6,299 nucleotides of DNA, taken from an uncultured bacterium (GTDB taxonomy: Bacteria; Planctomycetota; DG-23; SLPQ01). The notes under the pieces were generated by a model that searched no databases, was not told where the DNA came from, and saw only the letters and a list, made by a program, of their open reading frames with translations. The stretch covers positions 1-6,299 of the forward strand of contig CALMGO010000008.1 in assembly GCA_937863625.1 (NCBI GenBank). Reading direction: 5' to 3'. Below are positions 1 through 6,299 of the stretch, piece by piece (position 1 is the stretch's first letter; every line of letters begins with the position of its first letter). The translations under genes were made by a program, and so were the position numbers.

Positions 1-1242
1 GCCGAGCTCGACGGGCGCGTTTCCGCCCTGAAAAGCGCCCTCGCGCCCGAATACCTCCGGCGTGCGCAGAACTATGAGGCTCTCGGGCAAGACTATCTCT
101 CCCTTGCGCTCATAAACTACCAGATGTCGCTTCACTGCGACGGCTCGCAGTTGGAAGTCGCGCGCCGCATCGCAGAGGTGAAAAGCGCTTTCGACAAGAA
201 ACGCGCGTTCTACGTTGATATCAGAAGCGAGGACAGTTCCGCAGGCGGTTCGTCCTTCAGCCGCCAGGTTGCTCAACTCCTCAAGGAAACTGCCATCGCA
301 TCCGGCATAAACGACCTCTATGTTCTCGCGCCCTTTGACCTTAACAGTTCGTCGGCCTCTGCTTCGGGCCTTTCCGGCAGGCGCCTCACAATCTTTACCG
401 CCCTTCTCTCTGAAGGCGTGGTCACCACCGGCGCCAACAAACCCGAGATCCGCCGCTCGCGCTACAAGGTGGGCACAAGATATGTCCCCAATCCCGCCTA
501 CCTGGCCGCCCGAAGGGCTCTTGCCGAGGCCGAGGCGGGTGAGACCGACGTCCGGCAGAGATACCAGGACGCCCAGGACATCCTGGATGCCTCCTCCACC
601 CCCGAAGAGCGTGACGCGGCAGCAGGCGACGTCGAATTTGAAAAGCGCCGCCTCTTCACTGAGCAGGACAGCGTCACCGCCGCGCGTCTGGCGCTGGCCT
701 CCATTCCCGATCAGATCGAGGACGAGGTCTTCCAGCCCTACGACTACAAGGTCTTTTCCGTAACCATGCAGGCCACCGTCGAGGTCAGCCTTTCCGTCGC
801 CGACCCGGACACCGGCGCCCTCAGGCAGACGGAGGTCATAACCGGTGAAGCTTCTGCCGAGAGCAAGTACAACGACGGAGTCCTCGCCACCGACGCCAAC
901 GGCATCACGCCCGAGGCGCAGAACCTGCCCACCGACAGCGAGCTTATCTTTCAGGCCAAGAAGACCACGGCCGAAAACGCCGTTGTCTGGTTGAAGAAAG
1001 GCCTCGCCCAACTCAGCCGCCAGTACTATGTGCGCGCGCGCGACCTCGCCGAGGTGGGTGACGTCGAGGGCGCCGCCGAGTACTACTATGCCTTCTACCT
1101 CTCCACTCCCGACAAGAATTCCGCAGAAGCCGTCGAGGCGATTGATTTCGTCAGGAAGGTGACGCACCTCATTACAGACGAAGAAAGGCGCCCGCCCTCG
1201 CCAAGCGAGAAGCAGACGCCTTTGGATACCTCGTCAATCTGA
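1..1242 (+). CDS. Unrecognised TPR-flanked protein with beta core and helical hairpin (5' partial)
   Basis: The frame is open from base 1 to a TGA at 1240-1242, giving 413 visible residues; the start lies upstream of the window. The first Met codon (124) interrupts a TPR-like helix pair and is not a credible start. In order, counting from the first codon, I see: TPR-like helices at about 18-60 (AQNYEALGQDYLSLALINYQ); an alpha/beta stretch at about 70-150; a motif RYVPNPAY at about 160-167; a charged Ala/Glu/Arg-rich helical hairpin at about 165-234, likely coiled coil; beta strands at about 245-285 (VFSVTMQATVEVSLSVADPDTG); and TPR-like helices at about 337-387 (RARDLAEVGDVEGAAEYYYAF). The tail is polar and Pro-rich. 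No membrane segment is visible, and a signal peptide could only lie in the missing part. The mix of TPRs with a repeated-strand domain suggests a cell-envelope scaffold, but that is inference. I do not recognise a named family and propose no function. The gene is convergent with thiC. Confidence 0.85.
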   Translation, partial: AELDGRVSALKSALAPEYLRRAQNYEALGQDYLSLALINYQMSLHCDGSQLEVARRIAEVKSAFDKKRAFYVDIRSEDSSAGGSSFSRQVAQLLKETAIASGINDLYVLAPFDLNSSSASASGLSGRRLTIFTALLSEGVVTTGANKPEIRRSRYKVGTRYVPNPAYLAARRALAEAEAGETDVRQRYQDAQDILDASSTPEERDAAAGDVEFEKRRLFTEQDSVTAARLALASIPDQIEDEVFQPYDYKVFSVTMQATVEVSLSVADPDTGALRQTEVITGEASAESKYNDGVLATDANGITPEAQNLPTDSELIFQAKKTTAENAVVWLKKGLAQLSRQYYVRARDLAEVGDVEGAAEYYYAFYLSTPDKNSAEAVEAIDFVRKVTHLITDEERRPPSPSEKQTPLDTSSI

Positions 1243-1258
1243 CTTCGAACGCCTGAGC

Positions 1259-2545
1259 CTATCCGGGCTTGGCGTCCTCGAGCGCTATCTTGAATACGCA
1301 GAATTCCCCGCACATGCTGCACACCTCCCCCGCAGACGTCTGCGCGTGCTTGCGTATGCTCTCCGCATGAGGCCCGTCAAGCGCCATTGCGATCTGACCC
1401 TCCCAGTTGCAATCGCGCCTCATCTGACTCATTCGGCGGTCCATATCCGCCGCGCCCTTTATGCCCTTGGCGACGTCGCCAGCGTGCGCCGCTATCCGCG
1501 CCGCTATCACGCCTTCGCGCACCTGAGAGGCATCCGGAAGCGCCAAGTGCTCGGCAGGCGTCACGTAGCACAGGAAGTCCGCCCCCGCCGCAGCCGCCAC
1601 TGCCCCTCCGATCGCGCTTGTTATGTGGTCGTATCCCGGCGCGATGTCGGTTACAATAGGCCCGAGCACGTAAAACGGCATGCCGCCGGTCAGGCTCTTT
1701 TGCAGTTGAACCTGCGCCGTTACCTCTGAGAGGGGCACGTGCCCCGGCCCCTCTATCATGACCTGGACTCCCGCGTCGAGCGCGCGCCTGGCGAGTCCCG
1801 ACATCTCTACGAGCTCTTCCACCTGGGCGGCGTCGAAAGAGTCCGCAATGGCGCCGGGCCTCAGGCCGTCACCGAGACTCAACGTCACATCCGCCTCGCG
1901 AAGCATGTCTATTACCTCGTCAAAGCGCTCGTAAAATGGGTTCTCCTGGCCGGTTCTGCTAATCCAGTGAGCAATGAAGGTCCCACCGCGGCTCACTATC
2001 CCGCAGAGCCTCGGGCTTCGCTTGAGCACATCCACCGTGCGCCTGGTGACGCCGCAGTGAATGGTGGCAAACGCCACACCGTCCTCGATGTGCGCCCTCA
2101 AACCTTCGAGCATATCCCCTGCGGTCATCTCGACCACCGAACCGCGCCTTTTGGCCGCCAGAACTCCCGCTTCGTATACAGGCACCGACCCCACCGGCAC
2201 GGTCGCTTTCTCCATTATAGCTCTGCGTATGGCCCTCAAATCGCCGCCGGTCGACAGGTCCATCACGGCGTCGGCGCCGGCCGACTCCGCCGCGGCCAGT
2301 TTTTCCAGCTCCACTTCGACCAACGAGTAGTCGGTCGAAGTGCCGATATTGGCGTTGACCTTTGTCCTCAGGCCGCTTCCAATACCGCATATCTTCCTCG
2401 GCGGGTGGTTTCTGTTGACCGGGATTACCGCCTTCCCGGCCGCCACGAGAGCCATGAGGTTCTGCGCAGCCATCCCTTCCTGCCGCGCAACTATCTCAAC
2501 CTCAGACGACACACGCCCTGCGCGCGCCATGTCTATCTGGTTCAT
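1259..2545 (-). CDS. thiC: Phosphomethylpyrimidine synthase ThiC (short form)
   Basis: ThiC is a cytoplasmic radical-SAM enzyme that turns 5-aminoimidazole ribotide into HMP phosphate, the pyrimidine half of thiamine, releasing CO and formate. The 428-residue product carries the family signatures along its whole length: NANIGTS at 64-70, MDLSTGGD at 95-102, IHCGVT at 162-167, SRGG at 185-188, GDGLRPG at 225-231, EGPGHVPL at 265-272 and GPIVTDIAPGYDHITSAIG at 295-313. The C-terminal [4Fe-4S] motif is C409-x2-C412-x3-C416. H269 and H333 sit where the metal-binding histidines of characterised ThiC lie, as I recall them. The N-terminal extension of the long E. coli/plant form is absent, so this is the short form. 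The ATG at 2543-2545 has a GGGAG ribosome binding site 7 nt upstream and a promoter before it. The gene ends in TAG, 16 bp from the convergent gene. No other thi gene is in the window. Identification is secure. Confidence 0.97.
   Translation of the reverse strand: MNQIDMARAGRVSSEVEIVARQEGMAAQNLMALVAAGKAVIPVNRNHPPRKICGIGSGLRTKVNANIGTSTDYSLVEVELEKLAAAESAGADAVMDLSTGGDLRAIRRAIMEKATVPVGSVPVYEAGVLAAKRRGSVVEMTAGDMLEGLRAHIEDGVAFATIHCGVTRRTVDVLKRSPRLCGIVSRGGTFIAHWISRTGQENPFYERFDEVIDMLREADVTLSLGDGLRPGAIADSFDAAQVEELVEMSGLARRALDAGVQVMIEGPGHVPLSEVTAQVQLQKSLTGGMPFYVLGPIVTDIAPGYDHITSAIGGAVAAAAGADFLCYVTPAEHLALPDASQVREGVIAARIAAHAGDVAKGIKGAADMDRRMSQMRRDCNWEGQIAMALDGPHAESIRKHAQTSAGEVCSMCGEFCVFKIALEDAKPG
2312..2342 (-). 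other. Strong hairpin inside the thiC coding region
   Basis: CACTTCGACC at 2312-2321 and its exact reverse complement at 2333-2342 form a perfect 10-bp stem. Past one A/C mismatch, two more pairs (2323-2331 and 2324-2330) close a 5-nt loop, making 12 of 13 possible pairs. It covers thiC codons about 68-78, beginning in the conserved GTSTD segment, and could fold in the mRNA about 200 nt into the frame. Protein constraint fixes part of the sequence, so function is unproven. Confidence 0.4.
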
Positions 2546-2552
2546 AGGAATT

Positions 2553-2557
2553 CTCCC
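2553..2557 (-). promoter_or_regulatory. Ribosome binding site of thiC
   Basis: On the minus strand GGGAG lies 7 nt before the ATG of thiC. This is good Shine-Dalgarno spacing and supports the chosen start, which also matches the usual N-terminus of short-form ThiC. Confidence 0.8.
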
Positions 2558-2582
2558 AAAAAGGTATGCCGTTCAGACGTGG

Positions 2583-2611
2583 ATTCTACCCTTTGTCGCA
2601 AGCGCCGTCAA
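2583..2611 (-). promoter_or_regulatory. Sigma70-type promoter of thiC
   Basis: On the minus strand TTGACG (2606-2611) and TAGAAT (2583-2588) are separated by exactly 17 nt. Each hexamer matches the sigma70 consensus at 5 of 6 positions. Transcription would start near 2576, giving a leader of only about 30 nt before the thiC ATG. The promoter sits just after the stop of the DUF4340 gene, so thiC need not depend on read-through from the GldG/DUF4340 operon. The leader is too short for a TPP riboswitch. This is sequence-based inference, not a mapped start. Confidence 0.65.
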
Positions 2612-2634
2612 CCGCGCCGCCTTTTGACGCCGCT
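2601..2634 (-). repeat. Imperfect inverted repeat overlapping the thiC -35 box
   Basis: Two 11-bp arms (2601-2611 and 2624-2634) pair at 10 of 11 positions around a 12-nt GC-rich spacer. The repeat begins one base after the last base of the DUF4340 TAA and includes a tandem TAG stop. As RNA it could form a hairpin ending the GldG/DUF4340 transcript, but no T-run follows on either strand, so it is not a classical intrinsic terminator. One arm contains the -35 hexamer of thiC, so it could instead be an operator for a dimeric regulator. I cannot tell these apart. Confidence 0.5.
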
Positions 2635-2635
2635 A

Positions 2636-4834
2636 TTACTCCGCCGGGCCTGCCTGCGGTTCAAGGAGGTTATCGGGAGACATAACGTTCGACAGGTCGC
2701 TCTCGAGAAGCAGAAAGACGCCCTCGACCGTGGTGGAGGTGACGTAGCGGTACCCGGTCGCATCGAGATTGCCGACCGAAAGCGCCGCAATTCCCGTGGG
2801 CAAAACAAGCCTGACCACAGCGACGGGTTTGTCGAGCCCATACTTGTTGAGCTCGGCAGTCTTGTAACTGACGAACTTCTGAGTCCTCAGCCCCGAAAGC
2901 TGAGCGAATTCGCTCTCTAAAGCCGCTGCGACGGCCTTTCCTCCTGCGGGCGATTCGACGGACCAGTCGTCGCCATTCTTGTTGCATACGACTTTCTTTT
3001 CGCCTGCCGTTACCTCGACGCGGCTTACACCGCCGGCTGTAAACGCAAAGACGCGCGTATCGCGCACTTCCTCAAAAAGCGTCCTTGCCAGGCTGCTTGC
3101 TATCGTGAAAACAAGGTGGTCACCTTCAAGCATCGCGTAGCGTTTGCCGGCCGTCGCCTTGCCGCCCACCAGAAGCGGCGAGGGTTGCACCTTGCCCTCT
3201 TTCGGCGCAAACTCCATCCTCACGGCAGGCTTGTCGAGCCCATATTTCGAAAGGTCCTGCGGATTCTCCTCGACAAGTTCTTCCGCCGTCGTCGTCGCGA
3301 GCGCAAGCGCTATCGGCGTCATCATAAACTCATTGGCTGGCGCCTTGACCGGCGCCGTCATCCGCCAGCCAACCTGGCCGTAGTTTCCTGTCTCCGGCTC
3401 CACCACGTATTTCTCATCGCCTCTCGTAATCGTTATGGCGGCGAGGTCCGTGCTCGCGACCTCCTGCATCTCCCGCGTATGGAAATCGATGGCAGGCTGG
3501 TTAAGCGCTTCGAGTATCTCGCGCGACACCCTGAAGATCGCAGGCGTATCCGTGCGCTTCGCGTAGACCATCCCCTCGCCGGCGTCCCCGCCGAATACTA
3601 TCGCCACCGTCGAGTGCCCCGCCTCAAGGAACGAGAAACTCCCGCTCGGCGTTCTAAACCCGTATTCGCCCGCAGTGGGGTCAGCCGTTACGAGGTTGTT
3701 TATTTTTGCCTTCTGGAATGTGGAAAGGATGAGAGACACGGCCGTCGCGTCCGCTCTGGCCTCGAAAGGTTTCGTCACAAGCCACTCGAAATCCGGCTTC
3801 GACAACGCTATCTCGCCAAGCCCGTAGTTAAGCGTCACGCTCTTGAGCGCGAAAGGATCAAACCGGGCAATGCTCTTGCTCTGGAGCTGGTCGATCGGCG
3901 CAAAGACCTGCGCCACCTGCTGTGCCGACAGCGTGAAAACGCTGTTGCCGCCGGAGAGGCATGCGTAAACAGTCGGATTGCCTTCCGCGTCAGGGTCCGC
4001 GTCCTTACCTACATTGACAGTATACCGCTTGCCGCCTACCTTGCCCTCGGCCATAGTGAAACTCGACGCAGGGCTGTCGAGTCCGTACTGCGCAAAGTCC
4101 TGTGGATCTTCGCTCACAAACGCCTTTATCGTCAGTGCTCCAGCGTCCTTTATCAGCTTGTTGACGTTTGCGCCGTCTGCATAGTCGACATATGGTTCGA
4201 GCAGGTTCCAGCGGTCGTCCACCTTCTCAAGTGATGCGTCGGTCCGTCCGGAAAGCTTTATGTATGTGGTCTGCGCCGCCACCAGCGGCATCACGGTCTT
4301 GCTTCGCATGTCGTAGGCTGTAGTGTCGAGACTGTCGGCGAAACTCCCAGCCACAAGCGCCACAGGCCCGTCGTCGCCTATTCTCACGTAAATGCTCGAC
4401 TGGGCGAGGTTCTTCCCGCCCACTATCAGGTGCAGGCTCTTGTCCTTCAGCGTGACATCCACCGTGCCCACCGGTTTGTCAAGGCCGTATGACGCCAACT
4501 TCTCCGCGCTGAGTTCGCCCGGCTGTATTACGTCCTGTTTCTCGGTCCATTCGAGAGCCCACAGCACGCTGTTGACCGCAGCCTCGGCCGCCGAGGCCGC
4601 CACCGGCTTTGTCATTACCCACTCGCCGTTGACTAGTTCCACGGCGATCGCCTCGGAGTCCGTCTTGTGAAGCGTGAAGCTTTTGATGTCTTCTTTCTTT
4701 GCGCCCACAAGGGTCGTGGAGACCTGATCTTTTTCGTCGGTCGAGCGGATTTTGGTCTCCGGCCTGACCTCGAAATAATATACGTACGCCACCACGAGAA
4801 GCGTTATGACCAGAAGCACCAGGCTCTTCTTCAT
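2636..4834 (-). CDS. DUF4340 domain protein, membrane-anchored, five tandem repeats
   Basis: The 732-residue product starts MKK followed by a hydrophobic segment (about 4-20, rich in Leu/Val). This is an uncleaved signal anchor that puts the rest outside the cytoplasmic membrane. The remainder is five repeats of 135-140 residues. Each opens with a beta strand, then a Trp followed by a Pro (W72, W209, W351, W490, W624), a helix, a YGLD-P turn (Y116, Y250, Y391 as YGFR, Y531, Y665), more strands, and a V/IF..-helix segment ending before the next unit. The YGLD-P and strand/helix pattern is that of DUF4340, which I know as a companion of GldG-type ABC systems; its biochemical role is not established. 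The start ATG (4832-4834) follows GGAGGT by 10 nt and lies 39 nt after the GldG-like stop, so the two are co-transcribed. The frame ends in tandem stops TAA TAG. Family assignment is strong, function unknown. Confidence 0.9.
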   Translation of the reverse strand: MKKSLVLLVITLLVVAYVYYFEVRPETKIRSTDEKDQVSTTLVGAKKEDIKSFTLHKTDSEAIAVELVNGEWVMTKPVAASAAEAAVNSVLWALEWTEKQDVIQPGELSAEKLASYGLDKPVGTVDVTLKDKSLHLIVGGKNLAQSSIYVRIGDDGPVALVAGSFADSLDTTAYDMRSKTVMPLVAAQTTYIKLSGRTDASLEKVDDRWNLLEPYVDYADGANVNKLIKDAGALTIKAFVSEDPQDFAQYGLDSPASSFTMAEGKVGGKRYTVNVGKDADPDAEGNPTVYACLSGGNSVFTLSAQQVAQVFAPIDQLQSKSIARFDPFALKSVTLNYGLGEIALSKPDFEWLVTKPFEARADATAVSLILSTFQKAKINNLVTADPTAGEYGFRTPSGSFSFLEAGHSTVAIVFGGDAGEGMVYAKRTDTPAIFRVSREILEALNQPAIDFHTREMQEVASTDLAAITITRGDEKYVVEPETGNYGQVGWRMTAPVKAPANEFMMTPIALALATTTAEELVEENPQDLSKYGLDKPAVRMEFAPKEGKVQPSPLLVGGKATAGKRYAMLEGDHLVFTIASSLARTLFEEVRDTRVFAFTAGGVSRVEVTAGEKKVVCNKNGDDWSVESPAGGKAVAAALESEFAQLSGLRTQKFVSYKTAELNKYGLDKPVAVVRLVLPTGIAALSVGNLDATGYRYVTSTTVEGVFLLLESDLSNVMSPDNLLEPQAGPAE
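2702..4684 (-). repeat. Five-unit internal repeat of the DUF4340 protein
   Basis: Units begin near residues 51, 191, 331, 466 and 604 of the protein, a period of 135-140 residues. Unit landmarks are conserved: W then P, and YGLDKP or YGLDSP (YGFRTP in unit 3). The fifth unit has a shortened tail. At DNA level most units have diverged, but a 14-bp stretch (TTGTCGAGCCCATA on the + strand) is identical at 2829-2842 and 3231-3244, in the YGLDKP turns of units 5 and 4. Unit boundaries are approximate. Confidence 0.85.
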
Positions 4835-4844
4835 CTTACCGCAA

Positions 4845-4850
4845 ACCTCC
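4845..4850 (-). promoter_or_regulatory. Ribosome binding site of the DUF4340 gene
   Basis: GGAGGT on the minus strand, within a longer AAGGGAGG run, lies 10 nt before the ATG at 4832-4834. It falls in the 39-nt gap after the GldG-like gene. No promoter-like pair of hexamers is evident in this gap, in keeping with one operon. Confidence 0.75.
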
Positions 4851-4873
4851 CTTGACCTCGCCGCCCCACTTTC

Positions 4874-6299
4874 CTATGCGGACCTGCTTCCATAGCTCCT
4901 CACCGCCCACACCACCCCGCCCGCCAGAAGCACCGCAAGCGGCAAGGCGATGACAACCAGCCAGAAAACCGCTTTGCGGCCCGCGTCGTCAACCACGAGA
5001 ATATGCTGCGTCTCCGGCCTCGATTCGATCGCGATAAGCTCCCCGCGCTCGACGAGCCAGTTAATGCTGTTGCGGCACAGGTCCGCGTTCTTGGTCGGCA
5101 GTTTGAGAAAGTCGTTGGAGAAGACATCCGCGTCCCCCACCACCACTATCCGCGTAAGTCTCACTCCAGGCTGCGGCCCCTCCTCTCCGGGCAGGCGTTC
5201 CACCGCCGCCGCAAGGCTCACCGGTCCGCTTTTGTCCGTCTCGGGGTTCTTTGTCGCGTCGCCCGTCGCAAAAACCGCCTCCACGTCCGTCTTTGCGTAC
5301 GACGCCGGCGTGGTCTTGACCAGTTCCACGGCGCTCAATTCCTTTGGCGCGCCCTTGTCCGTCGATACGCTGCGCGCCACGTTACAGAGCACAGTGAAAC
5401 CCGCAAGAGGTCGTGTTATCTCATGTTCCCCGAAATCACCCGCTATCACCGCTGCGGCGCTTTCGATATTGGCATCCGGCGATATCACTATGTCGTTGCC
5501 GACCCTTATAGCCCAAGTCGCGAGAAGCCCCTCCAGGCCGCTCGTCGCGCCGACCTCGTCGCATAAGAAAAGCCGGCCACCGCGGTCGAGATACCTCTGT
5601 ACGTTTTCAACCTCCTGCGCCACCAGAGCCTGCTGCGGTGCGAGAATGATAAGGCAATCACAGTCGGGAGGCACGCCTGTCCCGGGAATCGTGGCAAGCG
5701 TCTCCACCACGATATTGTCTCTCTTGAGCAGCCCAGCGAAGGTCATCATTCCCGCCGGCCCCGGCTCCGTGATGCTCCTCTCGCCGTGGCCGCCGAGCAC
5801 GTACGCCTTTATCTGCTTCTCCTGCGTCACCTCGACTATCGCCGACGTTACAAACTGCTCGCCCTTGAAGGCCTTAGGCCTTCGCTGCGGGTTGAAGTAG
5901 TCGCCGTAAAAATCCCACTCCACCATCTCCGCCAGGCGGAGCACTTTCTTCTTTTCCCCGCATACGACGAAAACATCGTCCCACATCAGCGCGTTCGCAT
6001 CGATGCCGTAGCGCTCGGTCACGATCTTTGTGCTTGCGGGGTCCTTGTCAGGAAGGTTGTATTCGATCTTTATACGAGCGCTCTCGAGAGTATAGAGCTC
6101 CATCAGTTTCTTGAACTGCTCATACTCGTAGTCAGTTCCGGCAGTGCCCTCCGCACGCCTCGACCTGTGAAAGCTCACGAGGGTCACATCCTTGTCGAGT
6201 CCCGTCAGGACATTGCGTGTCTTCTCTGAAAGCGTAAACATCTTGTCCTGCGTCAGGTCCCACTTCCGGTAGTGCCGGTCCGACACGAACTTGACCCTC
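4874..6299 (-). CDS. GldG-family ABC transporter auxiliary protein (5' partial)
   Basis: This is the extracytoplasmic auxiliary subunit of a GldAFG-like ABC transporter. It is required for gliding in some Bacteroidetes, but the family is widespread in non-gliders, where its substrate is unknown. The frame runs off the right edge. A GTG at 6284-6286 could be read as a start, but codons continue in frame beyond it (RVKF before VSDRHYRKWDL), and the family normally has a membrane helix just before the R-x-DLT-x-DK-x-x-TLS motif, so the true start is outside the window. Counting from that GTG: KWDLTQDKMFTLSEKT at 8-23, GGHGER at 165-170, CLIILAPQQAL at 211-221, YLDRGGRLFLCDE at 232-244, VVVGDADVFSND at 381-392 and NSINWLV at 406-412. 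A C-terminal membrane helix lies at about 440-461, followed by a short basic tail. The GHGE motif and the DxxIILAP and RGGRLFL strands are typical of the family. The TAG stop is at 4874-4876, 39 nt before the DUF4340 gene, its usual partner. Confidence 0.88.
   Translation of the reverse strand, partial: RVKFVSDRHYRKWDLTQDKMFTLSEKTRNVLTGLDKDVTLVSFHRSRRAEGTAGTDYEYEQFKKLMELYTLESARIKIEYNLPDKDPASTKIVTERYGIDANALMWDDVFVVCGEKKKVLRLAEMVEWDFYGDYFNPQRRPKAFKGEQFVTSAIVEVTQEKQIKAYVLGGHGERSITEPGPAGMMTFAGLLKRDNIVVETLATIPGTGVPPDCDCLIILAPQQALVAQEVENVQRYLDRGGRLFLCDEVGATSGLEGLLATWAIRVGNDIVISPDANIESAAAVIAGDFGEHEITRPLAGFTVLCNVARSVSTDKGAPKELSAVELVKTTPASYAKTDVEAVFATGDATKNPETDKSGPVSLAAAVERLPGEEGPQPGVRLTRIVVVGDADVFSNDFLKLPTKNADLCRNSINWLVERGELIAIESRPETQHILVVDDAGRKAVFWLVVIALPLAVLLAGGVVWAVRSYGSRSA

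Noticed and set aside
124..126. ATG at 124 as the start of the first gene
   Set aside because: The frame is open back to base 1, and the upstream codons encode a good TPR-like helix that runs straight through this Met.
1032..1040. Short alternating GC run (gcgcgcgcg)
   Set aside because: It is only 9 bp, inside a coding region, encoding Arg-Ala-Arg, and unremarkable at this GC content.
1739..2920. Long + strand frame of 393 codons antisense to thiC and the DUF4340 gene
   Set aside because: It spans the thiC promoter and parts of two well-supported genes on the other strand. Its product is Arg/His-rich with no domain, as expected from the complement of GC-rich codons.
3116..4234. 372-codon + strand frame antisense to the DUF4340 gene
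   Set aside because: It lies wholly inside the five-repeat gene, is very Arg/His-rich and lacks any recognisable motif. It is a shadow of biased codon use.
5867..5883. Perfect 7-bp stem with 3-nt loop (GAAGGCC / GGCCTTC) in the GldG-like gene
   Set aside because: Stems this short are expected by chance in a window of this size, it is mid-gene, and no T-run follows.
4950..5900. 316-codon + strand frame antisense to the GldG-like gene
   Set aside because: Its Ser/Thr/Pro-rich product has no domain and overlaps conserved GldG motifs on the other strand.
6284..6286. GTG as the start of the GldG-like gene
   Set aside because: The frame stays open upstream to the window edge, and family members have a membrane helix just before the DLT-x-DK motif, so the true start is very likely outside.

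Overview
The window holds four genes: two complete and two cut by the window edges. The DNA is GC-rich throughout (roughly 60% by eye), with even codon use and no tRNA, rRNA, CRISPR array, transposase, integrase or plasmid feature. It reads as ordinary chromosome from a Gram-negative-type bacterium, because three of the four proteins look extracytoplasmic or membrane-anchored. The short-form ThiC is of the kind I associate with anaerobes and deep-branching bacteria. The GldG/DUF4340 pair is found well outside Bacteroidetes, for example in planctomycete-like and deltaproteobacterial genomes. I cannot name the phylum from sequence alone.

Layout, left to right. (1) Positions 1-1242, + strand: the 3' part of a gene for a protein with TPR-like helices at both ends, a beta-rich middle and a long charged helical hairpin; the start lies outside the window. 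(2) Positions 1259-2545, - strand: complete thiC, convergent with gene 1 across only 16 bp. (3) Positions 2546-2635: a compact control region with a near-consensus sigma70-type promoter for thiC, a clear ribosome binding site and an imperfect inverted repeat that shares its arm with the -35 box. There is no TPP riboswitch. (4) Positions 2636-4834, - strand: a 732-residue membrane-anchored DUF4340 protein built from five tandem repeats of about 138 residues. (5) Positions 4874-6299, - strand: a GldG-family ABC-transporter auxiliary protein whose N-terminal membrane segment lies beyond the right edge.

Genes 4 and 5 form one operon, transcribed leftwards with a 39-nt gap. By analogy with known gene order, an ABC ATPase and an ABC-2 permease probably lie just upstream, outside the window. 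GldG and DUF4340 would be the extracytoplasmic partners of that transporter. thiC lies in the same direction but has its own promoter, so it is probably a separate unit supplying the pyrimidine half of thiamine.

The points most worth a second look are the regular five-unit architecture of the DUF4340 protein, the riboswitch-free thiC promoter overlapping an inverted repeat, a perfect 10-bp stem inside the thiC reading frame, and the unrecognised TPR/beta/hairpin protein. I see no clear sign of a wholly new multi-gene system.
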